DNA of 64,000 bases, from contig NZ_CP013747.1 in assembly GCF_001484605.1 (NCBI RefSeq), forward strand, positions 868,001 through 932,000. Direction: 5' to 3'. The position numbers and the translations under genes are program-made. Numbering within the stretch: position 1 is the stretch's first letter; every line of letters begins with the position of its first letter. This document shows, piece after piece, positions 33,294 through 41,389 of the stretch. The DNA is from Pseudarthrobacter sulfonivorans (lineage in GTDB: Bacteria > Actinomycetota > Actinomycetes > Actinomycetales > Micrococcaceae). The notes under the pieces are model-generated. The model was given only the letters and a program-made list of their open reading frames with translations. It had not been told where the DNA came from and searched no databases.

Positions 33294-36200
33294 CTAACTC
33301 ACCGCCAGCGGTGCGTCGGAGAAGATGTTGCGGATGACCCCGTTGGCCCATTCCAGGATTTCGGCGTCCTGCAGGTCGCGGCCGCCGATCCTGGCCGTCT
33401 TGGGCTTCGGAATCAGCACCGCGTCCAGGGCGGGCTTGGACTGCGAACCCGGGTACATCCGGGTCAGCCGCATCAGCTTCGACTCCGGCAGCTGCGCCGG
33501 CGAGAACTTGATGAAGTTCCCCTGGAGTGCGACGTCGGACAGGCCGGCTTCGCGGGCACCCACCCGGAAGCGGGCCACGGCGATGAGGTTCTGGACCGGA
33601 AGCGGCGGTTCACCGTAACGGTCCACAAGCTCGGCCAGGACCTCCTCGATGGCCTCGTACGTCAACGCGGAGGCCAGCTTGCGGTAGGCCTCCAGGCGGA
33701 GCCGCTCCCCCGGCACATAATCGTGCGGGAGGTGGGCGTTGACCGGCAGCTCGATCTTCATTTCGGCGGCCTTTTCCTCGGCGTCGCCGCGGAAGTCTGC
33801 CACCGCCTCACCCACCAGGCGGATGTAGAGGTCGAAGCCGACGCCCTGGATGTGGCCGGACTGCTCGCCGCCCAGCAGGTTGCCGGCGCCGCGGATTTCG
33901 AGGTCCTTCATGGCCAGCTGCATGCCGGCTCCGAGCTCGTTGTGCGTGGCCACGGCCTTGAGGCGTTCCAGGGCCACCTCGCCCAGGGGCTTCTCGGACG
34001 GGTACAGGAAGTAGGCATATGCGCGTTCACGGCCGCGGCCCACCCGGCCGCGGAGCTGGTGCAGCTGGGAGAGGCCGTATTTATCGGCCCCGTCCACGAT
34101 CAGGGTGTTGGCGTTGGAGATGTCCAGGCCGGTTTCGATGATGGTGGTGCATACCAGGACGTCGAAACGCTTTTCCCAGAAGTCCACGATGATCTGCTCC
34201 AGCCGGCTCTCGGACATCTGCCCGTGCGCCACCTCAACACGTGCTTCCGGAACCAGTTCACGGATCTTCGCGGCCGTCCGGTCGATGGTGGACACCCGGT
34301 TATGCACAAAGAACATCTGGCCTTCGCGCATCAGCTCACGCCGGATGGCTGCCGAGGTCTGCTTGTCCGTGTACGGTCCCACATATGTCAGCACGGGATG
34401 GCGTTCCTCCGGCGGGGTGGCCAGCGTGGACGTTTCCCGGATGCCGGTCAACGACATCTCCAGGGTCCGCGGAATCGGGGTGGCGCTCATGGCCAGCACG
34501 TCCACGTTGGTCCGCATCTTCTTCAGCGCTTCCTTGTGCTCCACACCGAAGCGCTGCTCCTCGTCCACGATCACCAGGCCCAGGTCCTTGAACGCGAAGT
34601 CCTTCGACAACAGCCGGTGGGTGCCGATGACGACGTCAACGGAGCCGCTCTTGACGCCCTCCACGGTCTCTTTGGTTTCCTTGGTCCCTTGGAACCGCGA
34701 CAGGGCTTTGACCCGCAGGGGGAACCCGGAGAAGCGCTCGGTGAACGTTTCGAAGTGCTGCTGGGCCAGCAGGGTGGTGGGCACCAGGATCGCCACCTGC
34801 TTCCCGTCCTGGACCGCCTTGAACGCGGCCCGGACGGCGATCTCGGTTTTGCCGTAGCCCACGTCGCCGGACACCAGGCGGTCCATGGGGATCTCGCGCT
34901 CCATGTCCGCCTTGACCTCATTGATGGTGGTCAGCTGGTCCGGCGTCTCCACGTACGGGAAGGCCTCCTCCAGCTCACGCTGCCACGGAGTGTCCGGCCC
35001 GAAGGCATGGCCCTTTGAGGCCATCCGCGCGGAGTACAGCCGGATGAGCTCGCCGGCGATCTCCTTGACGGCCTTGCGTGCCTTGGACTTGGTGCTGGCC
35101 CAGTCGGAGCCGCCCATCTTGCTGAGCACAGGGGTATCGCCGCCAACGTAGCGGGTCACCTGGTCCAGCTGGTCTGTGGGGACAAACAGGCGGTCCCCGG
35201 GGGCGCCGCGCTTGGACGGGGCGTATTCCAGGACCAGGTACTCGCGGACGCCGTCTCCGCCGCCGGCCACCTTGCGCTGGATGAGTTCGATGAAGCGGCC
35301 AATGCCGTGCTGTTCGTGCACCACGGAATCGCCGTTGACCAGCTGCAACGGGTCCACGGCGTTCCGCCGCTTGGACGGCATGCGCCGCATGTCCTTGGTG
35401 GAGCCCGCGGAGGTCCGTCCCAGCAGGTCTGCTTCGGTGAGCAGCCCCAGCTTGAGGCTGTCCAGGACAAAACCGCGTCCGACGGCGGCAGTGGTCACCT
35501 CGATGATGCCCGCCTGCGGCTCCTTCTCAAGGGTGTCCACCCTGGCGCAGGGGATGTCGGCGTCGTGGAAGAGTTCCGCCAGGCGCTGCGCCGGGCCGGG
35601 ACCCTCCGTGGCCACCACGATCCGCCACTGGTCCCGGACGTGGGAGCCGATGAAGTCCATCATCTCGGCCACATCACCCTGGTACCCGCGCGGTTCGCGG
35701 GCGCGGAGGTTCAGGACGTCAATCTCGGGCAGCAGCTCCTCGTCAGTTGCCAGCGACGTGATGGACCACCAGGACACCTCGTGCTCCAGCGAGAAGCTCC
35801 GGGTTTCGGCCAGGGAACGGAAGCTGGCGGAGTGCAACGCTGCCGACGCCTGCGAACTGAGGTCCAGCGGAGCCGTGCCGCCATCGGAGGCCGTGGACCA
35901 GGCTGCTTCCAGGAACTCCTCGTTGGTGGCCGCAAGGTCATGTGCGCGCCGGCGGACCTTTTCCGGTTCAATGATCACCGAGATGGACCCGGCGGGCAGC
36001 TGCTCCACGAACGGGACCATGGTGTCCACCAGCACCGGGGCCAGGGATTCCATCCCTTCCACGGCGATGCCGCCGGCGATCTTCTCCAGCATGTCCGCGG
36101 CCGCGGGAAGCTGCGCCTTGAGGGTGGCTGCGCGCGACATCACCGACGGCGTGATGAGGATTTCGCGGCAGGGCGGGGCGTGGAGCTCGGCGGGGTGATG

Positions 36201-36974
36201 CACACCGGGCGCCGACAGCGAGCGCTGGTCGGCCACCGCGAACCAGCGCATCTGGTCCACCTCGTCGCCGAAGAACTCCACGCGGATGGGATGGTCCTCG
36301 GTGGGCGGGAAGACGTCGATGATGCCGCCGCGGACGGCAAACTCGCCACGGCGGGTGACCATGTCCACGCGTGCGTAGGCGGCATCGGCAAGGCTCCGCA
36401 CCACGCTGGAGAACGGCATGTCCTGTCCCACCTTCAGTGTGACCGGAACCAGGTCACCCAGCCCGGCGACGATCGGCTGGACCACCGCGCGGACCGGTGC
36501 CACCACCACACGCAGCCGGCCCGCCGTCGAACTTTCCGGGTGCGCCAGGCGGCGCAGGACGGACAGCCGGCGGCCCACCGTGTCGGAGCGGGGCGAGAGC
36601 CGTTCGTGCGGCAGGGTTTCCCAACTGGGGAACTCGGCCACTGAATCGGCCGGCAGGTAAGCGCGCAGGGCTGCTGTCAGATCCTCTGCTTCGCGTCCTG
36701 TCGCGGTGACCGCCAGCACCACAGGAGGGAGCCCGCCGTCGGGAGTTCCTTCGTCGGAGCCAGCGTCCAGGCCGTCTGCCATTTCCGCCAGCAGGACGGC
36801 GCGGAGTCCGGCCGGCGCGCTGATCTGGTAGTCCTGGCCCCGGACGTCAAAACCCCTGGCCGCCTCCGCCTGGACCCGCGCGAACGTCTGATCTTCTGCC
36901 AGGACACGGCGCAGTCCGGTCAGCGAGGGACCACCGTTGGACGGGCCAGGATGGGACGGGCCAGTGGGGCTCAT
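33294..36974 (-). CDS. mfd: Transcription-repair coupling factor
   Basis: A 1226-residue Mfd translocase that removes RNA polymerase stalled at DNA damage and recruits UvrA. Order: UvrB-homology region (residues about 30-420), RNA-polymerase-interacting domain (about 510-590, VHEQHGIGRF), RecG-like ATPase with Walker A GDVGYGKTEIAVRAAF and DEEQRFG box, the motif SATPIPRTLEMSL, a helicase C-domain with QLRGRVGRGRERAYAYF, and the C-terminal regulatory TRCF domain. The length is normal. The ATG at 36974 is preferred because AGGAG lies 8 nt upstream; the longer open frame crosses the promoter. Confidence 0.96.
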   Translation of the reverse strand: MSPTGPSHPGPSNGGPSLTGLRRVLAEDQTFARVQAEAARGFDVRGQDYQISAPAGLRAVLLAEMADGLDAGSDEGTPDGGLPPVVLAVTATGREAEDLTAALRAYLPADSVAEFPSWETLPHERLSPRSDTVGRRLSVLRRLAHPESSTAGRLRVVVAPVRAVVQPIVAGLGDLVPVTLKVGQDMPFSSVVRSLADAAYARVDMVTRRGEFAVRGGIIDVFPPTEDHPIRVEFFGDEVDQMRWFAVADQRSLSAPGVHHPAELHAPPCREILITPSVMSRAATLKAQLPAAADMLEKIAGGIAVEGMESLAPVLVDTMVPFVEQLPAGSISVIIEPEKVRRRAHDLAATNEEFLEAAWSTASDGGTAPLDLSSQASAALHSASFRSLAETRSFSLEHEVSWWSITSLATDEELLPEIDVLNLRAREPRGYQGDVAEMMDFIGSHVRDQWRIVVATEGPGPAQRLAELFHDADIPCARVDTLEKEPQAGIIEVTTAAVGRGFVLDSLKLGLLTEADLLGRTSAGSTKDMRRMPSKRRNAVDPLQLVNGDSVVHEQHGIGRFIELIQRKVAGGGDGVREYLVLEYAPSKRGAPGDRLFVPTDQLDQVTRYVGGDTPVLSKMGGSDWASTKSKARKAVKEIAGELIRLYSARMASKGHAFGPDTPWQRELEEAFPYVETPDQLTTINEVKADMEREIPMDRLVSGDVGYGKTEIAVRAAFKAVQDGKQVAILVPTTLLAQQHFETFTERFSGFPLRVKALSRFQGTKETKETVEGVKSGSVDVVIGTHRLLSKDFAFKDLGLVIVDEEQRFGVEHKEALKKMRTNVDVLAMSATPIPRTLEMSLTGIRETSTLATPPEERHPVLTYVGPYTDKQTSAAIRRELMREGQMFFVHNRVSTIDRTAAKIRELVPEARVEVAHGQMSESRLEQIIVDFWEKRFDVLVCTTIIETGLDISNANTLIVDGADKYGLSQLHQLRGRVGRGRERAYAYFLYPSEKPLGEVALERLKAVATHNELGAGMQLAMKDLEIRGAGNLLGGEQSGHIQGVGFDLYIRLVGEAVADFRGDAEEKAAEMKIELPVNAHLPHDYVPGERLRLEAYRKLASALTYEAIEEVLAELVDRYGEPPLPVQNLIAVARFRVGAREAGLSDVALQGNFIKFSPAQLPESKLMRLTRMYPGSQSKPALDAVLIPKPKTARIGGRDLQDAEILEWANGVIRNIFSDAPLAVS

Positions 36975-37051
36975 GGCGGAAACTCCTGTGGGTTCATGGG
37001 ATCGCAGGCAACACGAAAGCCCGAAATTCACTTCGAATCCCGGGTCATCCC

Positions 37052-37057
37052 AGCCTA
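37052..37057 (-). promoter_or_regulatory. Putative -10 (TAGGCT) of mfd
   Basis: TAGGCT on the minus strand would give a leader of roughly 70 nt before the ATG at 36974. The 178-bp divergent region also holds the promoter for the SDR gene. Confidence 0.35.
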
Positions 37058-37152
37058 CCCCTGCCCCGGGGCCCGCCGGGCACCCCGTTGCTAAGCTTGC
37101 TGAGGAAGCGCGCCTGTTGTGCGCCTCCGCCTGCCGGCTTGAGGAGCTTTCA

Positions 37153-38706
37153 GTGAGCGATAGCAATAGTCCGAGCGACACTCCCCCCACCGTGGCACCG
37201 GGGACGGCGCGAACGGTCCTGGTGACCGGCGCCACCGGCTACATCGGCGGCCGCCTGGTCCCCCGGCTGCTGGAAGCCGGGCACACCGTCAAGGTCCTGG
37301 TCAGGACCCCGGCAAAGATCGCCGGCGTGCCGTGGCTGGGCAAGGTTGAGGTCATCGAGAGCAGTCTCGACGACGGCGGAGCCCTGGAGCAGGCGCTGGC
37401 CGGCGTCGACGTGCTCTACTACCTGGTCCACTCCATGGCTTCCGGCGCCGGCTTCGAGTCCAAGGAAAAGGCCATGGCGGAAACGGCGGCCAGAGCCGCT
37501 GCCGCCGCCGGCGTAGGCCGGATCGTCTACCTGGGCGGCCTGCACCCGGCCAACGTGGAACTGTCCACCCACATGCGGTCCCGGGAAGCCGTGGGAGAGG
37601 TGTTCCTGGACAGCACGGTGGACGCGGTGGTCTTCCAGGCCGGGGTGGTGATTGGCTCCGGGTCCGCGTCCTTCGAAATGATCCGCCACCTGTCCGAAGC
37701 GCTTCCGCTGATGCCGGCCCCGAGCTGGGTGCGCAACAAGATCGAGGCGATCGCTGTCCGGGACGTGCTGCACTACCTTGTGGGCGCCGCATCCTTGGAC
37801 GGGCCCGTCAACCGCACCTTCGACATCGGCTGCCGGCAGGTCCTGAGCTACGCGGGCATGATGAAGGAATACGCCGCCGAGGCCGGGCTGCCGTACCGGG
37901 TGGTGCTGGCTCTGCCCATTCCCGCCCCGAGGCTCGCCGGCGTGTGGGTGGCCCTGACCACGCCCATCCCGCTGTCCATGTCGCTCCCGCTCGTCGAGTC
38001 GCTGCAGCACGATGCCGTGTCCCGCGAGCACGACATCGACGCCCATATTCCGGTGCCGGCGGGCGGCCTGACTCCGTACCGGCGGGCCGTTGCCCTCGCC
38101 CTGGGCAAGGAGCGTGATGGCCAGGTGGAAACCACATGGTCAAATGCCGGGGCCGACGCCGATCCGCTGCCCAGCGATCCGGACTGGGCGGGCCACACGG
38201 TCTACGTGGATGAGCGGACCTTCCACGGCGATGTTGATCCCGCCCACGTGTGGACCATCATCGAAGGAATCGGCGGCCGGAACGGCTGGTATTCCCTGCC
38301 GCTGGCATGGCGGGTACGTGGCTGGCTGGACAAGCTCACGGGCGGCGCGGGCCTGCTGCGGGGACGAAGGCACCCCGGCACCCTGGCCTCGGGCGAAGTG
38401 GTGGACTGGTGGCGCGTGGAACGGATCGAGCGCGGAAAACTGTTGCGCCTCCGCGCGGAGATGCGCGCCCCCGGACGGGCCTGGCTTGAACTGTCCGTCG
38501 AACCTGACGGGACGGGCAGCCGCTACCGGCAGCGGGCCATTTTCTTCCCCAAGGGCCTCAGCGGAAAGCTCTACTGGCTTGCCGTTCTGCCCTTCCACAG
38601 CCTCATATTTCCGGCGATGGCACGGAACATCACCACGGCGGCGCAGAAAATCGCCAGCGCCGACAGCGCGGAGGCCGGTTCCAACAACACGCAGGGCTCC
38701 CCGTAG
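37153..38706 (+). CDS. SDR-type NAD(P)-binding protein with C-terminal DUF2867 domain
   Basis: A 517-residue protein. Residues about 20-300 form an NAD(P)-binding epimerase-like Rossmann domain (TVLVTGATGYIGGRLVPRLLEAG; YYLVHSMASG; RIVYLGGLHP), without an obvious YxxxK catalytic pair. Residues about 350-500 are a DUF2867 domain (VDERTFHGDVDPAHVWTIIE...VVDWWRVERIERGKLLRLRAEM). Such proteins are annotated as SDR oxidoreductases; substrates are unknown. The GTG start has GAGGAG just upstream, and the Rossmann motif starts 20 residues later, whereas the longer open frame is promoter. It is divergent from mfd. Confidence 0.88.
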   Translation: MSDSNSPSDTPPTVAPGTARTVLVTGATGYIGGRLVPRLLEAGHTVKVLVRTPAKIAGVPWLGKVEVIESSLDDGGALEQALAGVDVLYYLVHSMASGAGFESKEKAMAETAARAAAAAGVGRIVYLGGLHPANVELSTHMRSREAVGEVFLDSTVDAVVFQAGVVIGSGSASFEMIRHLSEALPLMPAPSWVRNKIEAIAVRDVLHYLVGAASLDGPVNRTFDIGCRQVLSYAGMMKEYAAEAGLPYRVVLALPIPAPRLAGVWVALTTPIPLSMSLPLVESLQHDAVSREHDIDAHIPVPAGGLTPYRRAVALALGKERDGQVETTWSNAGADADPLPSDPDWAGHTVYVDERTFHGDVDPAHVWTIIEGIGGRNGWYSLPLAWRVRGWLDKLTGGAGLLRGRRHPGTLASGEVVDWWRVERIERGKLLRLRAEMRAPGRAWLELSVEPDGTGSRYRQRAIFFPKGLSGKLYWLAVLPFHSLIFPAMARNITTAAQKIASADSAEAGSNNTQGSP

Positions 38707-38709
38707 GAT
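38704..38709 (+). promoter_or_regulatory. Putative -10 (TAGGAT) of DUF2505 gene
   Basis: The hexamer begins at the stop codon of the SDR gene. A leader of about 40 nt with CTGGAGGA precedes the ATG at 38755. Confidence 0.4.
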
Positions 38710-38754
38710 GTGGGGAGCAAAAAGCGTTCTGACCTACACATCACTGGAGGACCC

Positions 38755-39252
38755 ATGGCACTGAGTGCAACCACTACCCTTCCCCACGCCGTCGACAGCG
38801 TCGCTGCCGTCTTTATCAACGAGGACTTCCAGCGGCACACGAGCCAATTCGTTGGCGGCACGCTTGAATCCTTCGAGGTGGCCGGAGACGTTGACGGAGT
38901 ATTCAGCACCACCTCGGTCCGTACGCTGCCCACCACCCGGCTGCCGGAGATCGCCCGTAAGTTCGTGGGCGAAAAGCTCACGGTGACGCAGGTGGAGAAC
39001 TGGGACGCCCCGGCGGCCGACGGTTCCCGCCAGAGCAACATCACGCTGAAGATCGCCGGCGCCCCCCTTGATGTGACCGCGGTCCAGCGGCTCGTCGCAG
39101 AGGGCGGCAGCACGCGCATTGAACTCGAAGGCAACGTCACGTCCTCTATTCCCTTCCTGGGCGGCAAGATCGCCGAGGCTGCTGAGCCCATGGTCTCCAA
39201 GGCCCTGAACATCCAGTCCCAGCAGGCCCAGGCCTGGCTCGAAAGCCACTAA
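38755..39252 (+). CDS. DUF2505 domain protein
   Basis: A 165-residue protein matching the actinobacterial DUF2505 family in length and layout. The N-terminal half (LPHAVDSVAAVFINEDFQRH...FEVAGDVDGVFSTTSVRTLPTTRLPEIARKFVGEKLTVTQVENW) and C-terminal part (VTSSIPFLGGKIAEAAEPMVSKALNIQ) suggest a START/Bet v1-like alpha/beta fold, but the ligand is unknown. There is no signal peptide. The ATG at 38755 has GGAGG 6-9 nt upstream. It precedes the SCO4848-like gene by only 4 bp, so the two are likely cotranscribed. Confidence 0.87.
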   Translation: MALSATTTLPHAVDSVAAVFINEDFQRHTSQFVGGTLESFEVAGDVDGVFSTTSVRTLPTTRLPEIARKFVGEKLTVTQVENWDAPAADGSRQSNITLKIAGAPLDVTAVQRLVAEGGSTRIELEGNVTSSIPFLGGKIAEAAEPMVSKALNIQSQQAQAWLESH

Positions 39253-39256
39253 GGCC

Positions 39257-39478
39257 ATGGTGCTCCCCCTGTTTGCGGCGGTGGTCCTGATCATCGCCGG
39301 CCTCTGGTCCCTGGTGGTCTGGCCGCAGTTCCTGCGCCGCGTGATGAAGGATCCCAGGGCGCGGGACGCCGCGGGCAAGGCCACAAAGTTTCTCACCGTC
39401 CACGTGGTGCTGGTCAGCATCTCGATGGTGCTGGGAGCTGCCACTGCCGTGATCGGGGTTATGGGCGTACTCGGGTAG
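39257..39478 (+). CDS. SCO4848-family small membrane protein
   Basis: A 73-residue membrane protein with two hydrophobic helices: residues about 3-26 (LFAAVVLIIAGLWSLVVWPQ) and about 46-70 (VHVVLVSISMVLGAATAVIG), separated by the polar loop RRVMKDPRARDAAGKATKF. The layout (W-S-V-W, KDPRA, VH, VLG...IG..G) fits the actinobacterial SCO4848 group as I know it; its function is unknown. It starts 4 bp after DUF2505. The UAG stop at 39476 begins the putative -10 of nhaA. Confidence 0.8.
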   Translation: MVLPLFAAVVLIIAGLWSLVVWPQFLRRVMKDPRARDAAGKATKFLTVHVVLVSISMVLGAATAVIGVMGVLG

Positions 39479-39481
39479 GCT
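39476..39481 (+). promoter_or_regulatory. Putative -10 (TAGGCT) of nhaA
   Basis: The hexamer starts at the stop codon of the SCO4848-like gene. The predicted leader of about 60 nt contains a 9-bp hairpin and an AGGAG ribosome site. Confidence 0.35.
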
Positions 39482-39505
39482 GGTCACAGGTGCGCCGGGA
39501 AGTCT

Positions 39506-39528
39506 GGTCGGCAATAGTTTTGCCGACC
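39506..39528 (+). terminator. Hairpin between SCO4848-like gene and nhaA
   Basis: GGTCGGCAA-TAGTT-TTGCCGACC is a perfect 9-bp stem. It could end the upstream transcript or act as a leader hairpin of nhaA, since a possible promoter lies upstream. Confidence 0.5.
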
Positions 39529-39549
39529 CCTTAATTCCAGGAGCCACCC

Positions 39550-40863
39550 ATGGCCAAGCACCCTTCCCGCCCCGCCTTCGCCGCTAAGGTCCTCAGTCGC
39601 TCAAGTTACCCCGAATTCCTGCGGATCTCAGAGATCCTCAGACTGGAAACTGCCGGCGGTGCCCTCCTGTTGTTGGCCACCGCTGCGGCCCTCCTCTGGG
39701 CCAACTCGCCGGCGGCTGAGGGTTACTTCGCGCTGCGTGACCTGAAAATCGGTTACGAACCCTGGCACCTCCAGCTCTCCCTGGGGCATTGGGCCTCCGA
39801 CGGTCTCCTGGCCATCTTCTTCTTCCTGGCTGGCCTGGAACTCAAACGGGAGTTTGTCTCCGGCGAGCTCCGCAAGGTATCCAAGGCGGTGGTCCCCGTG
39901 GCCGCGGCCGTGGGAGGGGTCGCAGTTCCCGCCCTGATCTACACGCTGGTGAATCTGGGGCAGGACGCTGACAGCCTCCGGGGCTGGGCAATTCCCACAG
40001 CCACCGACATTGCCTTTGCCCTGGCCGTCCTGGCCGTCATCAACACCCACCTGCCTGCGGCCCTCCGAACCTTCCTGCTGACCTTGGCCGTAGTTGATGA
40101 CCTGCTGGCCATCGGCATCATCGCTTTCTTCTACTCGTCCGGACTGCAGCCGCTCTTCTTGTTGGCGGCTCTGGTTCCGCTGGGGCTGTTTACTCTTCTG
40201 GCCCAGAGGAGGGTCCGTAGCTGGTACCTGTTGCTGCCGCTGGCCGCCGCCACTTGGGGACTCGTCCACGCCTCCGGTATCCACGCCACGGTGGCCGGTG
40301 TGCTGCTCGCATTTGCCGTGCCAGTCCTGGCGTCGCGGAAACGCGGTGAGACGGGTTCCGGCATGGCTGAGTCCTTTGAACACCGGCTCCGCCCGCTTTC
40401 GGCAGGCTTCGCCGTCCCGGTCTTCGCCTTCTTCTCCGCCGGAGTAGCCGTGGGCGGCCTCAACGGCTTCCGTTCGGCCCTGGCGGATCCGGTGGCGCTG
40501 GGAATTGTGGCTGCGTTGGTGGCCGGCAAGACGATTGGTGTGTTCGGCACTACCTACCTGATTACTAAGACCACCAGGGCAAAGCTCGACGACGGCCTCG
40601 CCTGGATCGATGTTGCAGGCCTTGCGCTGTTGGCCGGTGTGGGCTTCACCGTGTCGCTGCTGATCGCCGAGCTGAGCTTCGGTGCGGGCTCCGCCCACGA
40701 TGACCACGCGAAGGTGGCCATCCTCACCGGATCACTGGTGGCCGCCCTGCTTGCCGCCGTGGTGCTCCGGCTGCGGAACCGGCATTACCGCACAGTGGAA
40801 CTTGCGGAACGGCATGATGCTGACGGCGACGGCATCCCGGACGTTTTCGAGCACCGAGGCTGA
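39550..40863 (+). CDS. nhaA: Na+/H+ antiporter
   Basis: A 437-residue NhaA antiporter that expels sodium in exchange for protons and helps pH and salt homeostasis. Conserved pieces are [33 protein letters not shown] (sodium-site Asp region) and [17 protein letters not shown] (the two adjacent Asp residues), plus about eleven membrane helices. Its last 17 residues ([16 protein letters not shown] and Gly) form a DxDxDG loop like a calcium-binding EF-hand or thrombospondin type-3 repeat, which is not usual for NhaA. AGGAG lies upstream. The stop codon sits inside the terminator hairpin. Confidence 0.94.
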   Translation: MAKHPSRPAFAAKVLSRSSYPEFLRISEILRLETAGGALLLLATAAALLWANSPAAEGYFALRDLKIGYEPWHLQLSLGHWASDGLLAIFFFLAGLELKREFVSGELRKVSKAVVPVAAAVGGVAVPALIYTLVNLGQDADSLRGWAIPTATDIAFALAVLAVINTHLPAALRTFLLTLAVVDDLLAIGIIAFFYSSGLQPLFLLAALVPLGLFTLLAQRRVRSWYLLLPLAAATWGLVHASGIHATVAGVLLAFAVPVLASRKRGETGSGMAESFEHRLRPLSAGFAVPVFAFFSAGVAVGGLNGFRSALADPVALGIVAALVAGKTIGVFGTTYLITKTTRAKLDDGLAWIDVAGLALLAGVGFTVSLLIAELSFGAGSAHDDHAKVAILTGSLVAALLAAVVLRLRNRHYRTVELAERHDADGDGIPDVFEHRG

Positions 40864-40872
40864 GAGCCTCGG
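40854..40872. terminator. Bidirectional terminator overlapping the nhaA stop
   Basis: CCGAGGCT-GAG-AGCCTCGG is a perfect 8-bp stem that contains the nhaA stop codon and separates it from convergent sufU. Confidence 0.6.
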
Positions 40873-40915
40873 CGCGGCCTTGGCGCGGCGTCGGACCTGC
40901 GTCGGACCGTAAGGG

Positions 40916-41365
40916 CTAGGCGGCCTGGTTCAGGGCGTCCTCGGCGGCCACCCAGGAAATCATGGCGCACTTAACGCGCGCGGCGTAGCGGGCCACACCC
41001 TCGAACGCCGCGGCGTCGCCCAGGATCTCGGGATCGGCGTGGATCTTCCCGCGTGAACGGAGCAATTCGCGGAAGTTGGCAATGACGGCGTGGAGTTCGT
41101 CCACGGTCATTCCCTCCGCGAGCTCGCTGAGGACCGACGCCGACGCCATCGAGATGGAACAGCCTTCGCCGTCCCAGGAAATCTGTGCCACCTTGCCGTT
41201 TTCCACGGCCACCCGCAGCGTGACTTCGTCGCCGCAGACCGGGTTGAGCTGGTGGGACTGGCCAGTGGACGCCCCCGCCGGCGCTGCGACTCCCGCCAGG
41301 CCGCTGCCGTAGCGGACCTTGGAATGGTCAAGGATGATCTGCTGATACAGCTGGTCAAGGCTCAT
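40916..41365 (-). CDS. sufU: SUF system iron-sulfur scaffold/zinc-dependent sulfurtransferase
   Basis: A 149-residue SufU protein which takes sulfur from SufS for Fe-S cluster assembly. The conserved zinc and sulfur ligands are visible: NPVCGDE (Cys44, Asp46), DGEGCSISMASASV (Cys69) and VKCAMISW (Cys133). It has the insertion between the second and third Cys expected for Gram-positive SufU, unlike IscU. It lies 24 bp after sufS in the same orientation, so the two form an operon. The remaining SufBCD genes are not in this window. The next gene, nhaA, is convergent. Confidence 0.94.
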   Translation of the reverse strand: MSLDQLYQQIILDHSKVRYGSGLAGVAAPAGASTGQSHQLNPVCGDEVTLRVAVENGKVAQISWDGEGCSISMASASVLSELAEGMTVDELHAVIANFRELLRSRGKIHADPEILGDAAAFEGVARYAARVKCAMISWVAAEDALNQAA

Positions 41366-41389
41366 GGTGGTGTACCTTCGGTGATCGCG

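Noticed and set aside
33273..35018. A 581-residue open frame on the + strand inside mfd
   Set aside because: mfd carries all helicase motifs through this stretch. The opposite frame is rich in His/Gln/Gly and has no start context.
36937..37152. N-terminal extension of the SDR-DUF2867 frame
   Set aside because: It crosses the mfd/SDR divergent promoter. The GTG at 37153 has a good ribosome site and lies just before the Rossmann motif.
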